Part shown: in pieces, positions 63,473 through 64,000 of the stretch
Layout: the number at the start of each line of letters is the position of its first letter
Numbering within the stretch: position 1 is the first letter of the stretch
Origin: Candidatus Borrarchaeum yapensis
GTDB taxonomy: Archaea > Asgardarchaeota > Sifarchaeia > Borrarchaeales > Borrarchaeaceae
Length of the DNA stretch: 64,000 nucleotides
Direction: 5' to 3'
Assembly (NCBI GenBank): GCA_016840515.1
Contig: JAEOSF010000003.1
Coordinates: 38,856-102,855 of the forward strand
Position numbers and translations under genes: made by a program
The notes under the pieces: generated by a model
The model's input: only the letters and a program-made list of their open reading frames with translations
What the model was told of the DNA's origin: nothing
Databases searched by the model: none

Positions 63473-64000
63473 AAACGGCAATTAAATTGGCATATACAAT
63501 ATGGAAATAGTTTTATTGAATTTGAACAACATCAGTGTGGTTTGTTTTTTGAAATTGATGAGGATGTGTTTCTAATAGATTCGAAATCGTTTTTTTCACC
63601 TTCAAAAGCAGAGCAAATTTTGAGAAGTGATAAGTCTGAATTCGAGGAATTTATGAATGAAGCGTTTACACTTCGCAAAAGAAATTTTAAAGACACGTTG
63701 ATGAATTTCGCGCCGAATATTGTGCATTATGAAATCGAAAGTTTTAAGCAGGAATCTCCTAACGCCTTTGTGCCTATAAGCATTACAGGAACTGCATGTG
63801 CTCTTAATTGCGATCACTGTCAATCTAAAATTCTGGAATCAATGAAACCCGCACGATCTCCTGAAGAATTAGTTCAATTATGTGAAGAACTTAGCAAAAA
63901 GGGTTCTAAGGGTGTTTTAATTAGTGGAGGCGCAAATACACACGGATTTGTCCCTCTTTTAAAGTATGCAAATGCTCTAAGGATAATAAAAGAACGTTTT
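63473..64000 (+). CDS. Radical SAM enzyme, LipS-partner type (partial)
   Basis: The frame is open from 63473 and runs off the window at 64000. TGTACALNCDHC gives the CxxxCxxC cluster motif (about 63796-63820), followed by KILESMKPARSPEELV and GVLISGGANTHGFVPLLKY. This matches the biotin-synthase-homologue group that pairs with the type at 50145 in archaeal LipS1/LipS2 lipoate synthesis. No ATG is found near the start of the frame. TTG 63542 or a near-cognate codon may be used. No SD is evident, so the 5' end is uncertain. Confidence 0.6.

Noticed and set aside
1..64000. CRISPR arrays, tRNA and rRNA genes
   Set aside because: No regular spacer-repeat array and no tRNA or rRNA signature were seen on reading both strands; a model-based search would be needed to exclude tRNAs fully.

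Overview
This is an A+T-rich archaeal window that most likely comes from an Asgard (Promethearchaeota) genome. The archaeal calls rest on separate pyruvate:ferredoxin oxidoreductase subunits, a HerA-NurA-Mre11-Rad50 operon, an archaeal-type S-adenosylmethionine synthetase, archaeosortase, geranylgeranyl reductase and an archaeal-lipid UbiA enzyme. The Asgard lean comes from a Ras-like small GTPase, a longin-like protein with a zinc cluster and winged-helix-like tail, many zinc-ribbon proteins, two large TPR proteins, and a surface protein ending in an IPGYP-type sorting tail. I cannot assign a class or species. No rRNA, tRNA or CRISPR array was recognised. Shine-Dalgarno (SD) sites are clear. 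TTG starts are common, and three genes seem to start at ATA or ACG.

Layout. 0-7.6 kb: MFS transporters, a PfkB sugar kinase, two membrane glycosyltransferases, a secreted DNRLRE-type protein and an amidohydrolase. 7.7-10 kb: a TnpB-like gene with debris around it. 10-14 kb: small GTPase and the porGDAB operon. 14-18 kb: archaeosortase, cyclase, candidate sorting substrate, asparagine-synthetase-like protein. 18.4-20.1 kb: a small ORF behind CopY/BlaI-like dyads, then a complete-looking IS200/IS605-type tnpB element abutting the methionine adenosyltransferase gene. 21.8-29.1 kb: KaiC-like ATPase, Na+/H+ antiporter, and two copies of an ArsB/NhaD-like permease each facing a convergent UspA gene, with a tnpB-less IS relic between them.

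29-38.7 kb: helical-repeat protein, nurA-herA-mre11-rad50, UbiA prenyltransferase, RNase III. 38.8-51.3 kb: two paralogous GT39-type membrane proteins, YbaK-like deacylase, aminotransferase, cupin, unknown membrane protein, longin-like protein, rubredoxin, geranylgeranyl reductase, lipoate ligase-DUF116 fusion, and a LipS-like radical SAM enzyme. 51.4-63.4 kb: an accessory block of two giant TPR proteins, a zinc ribbon-LURP-one-like protein, TrpB2 with a tiny TPR-like upstream ORF, and three further zinc-ribbon proteins, two of them membrane-anchored. The window ends inside a second radical SAM gene that resembles the partner of the first LipS-like enzyme.

How genes may work together. The por operon feeds acetyl-CoA and reduced ferredoxin. 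UbiA and geranylgeranyl reductase serve archaeal lipid synthesis. The glycosyltransferases and archaeosortase point to cell-surface glycoprotein building. The two radical SAM enzymes plus lipoate ligase suggest LipS1/LipS2-type lipoate assembly. The zinc-ribbon/TPR block is the least explained part and the best candidate for something undescribed.
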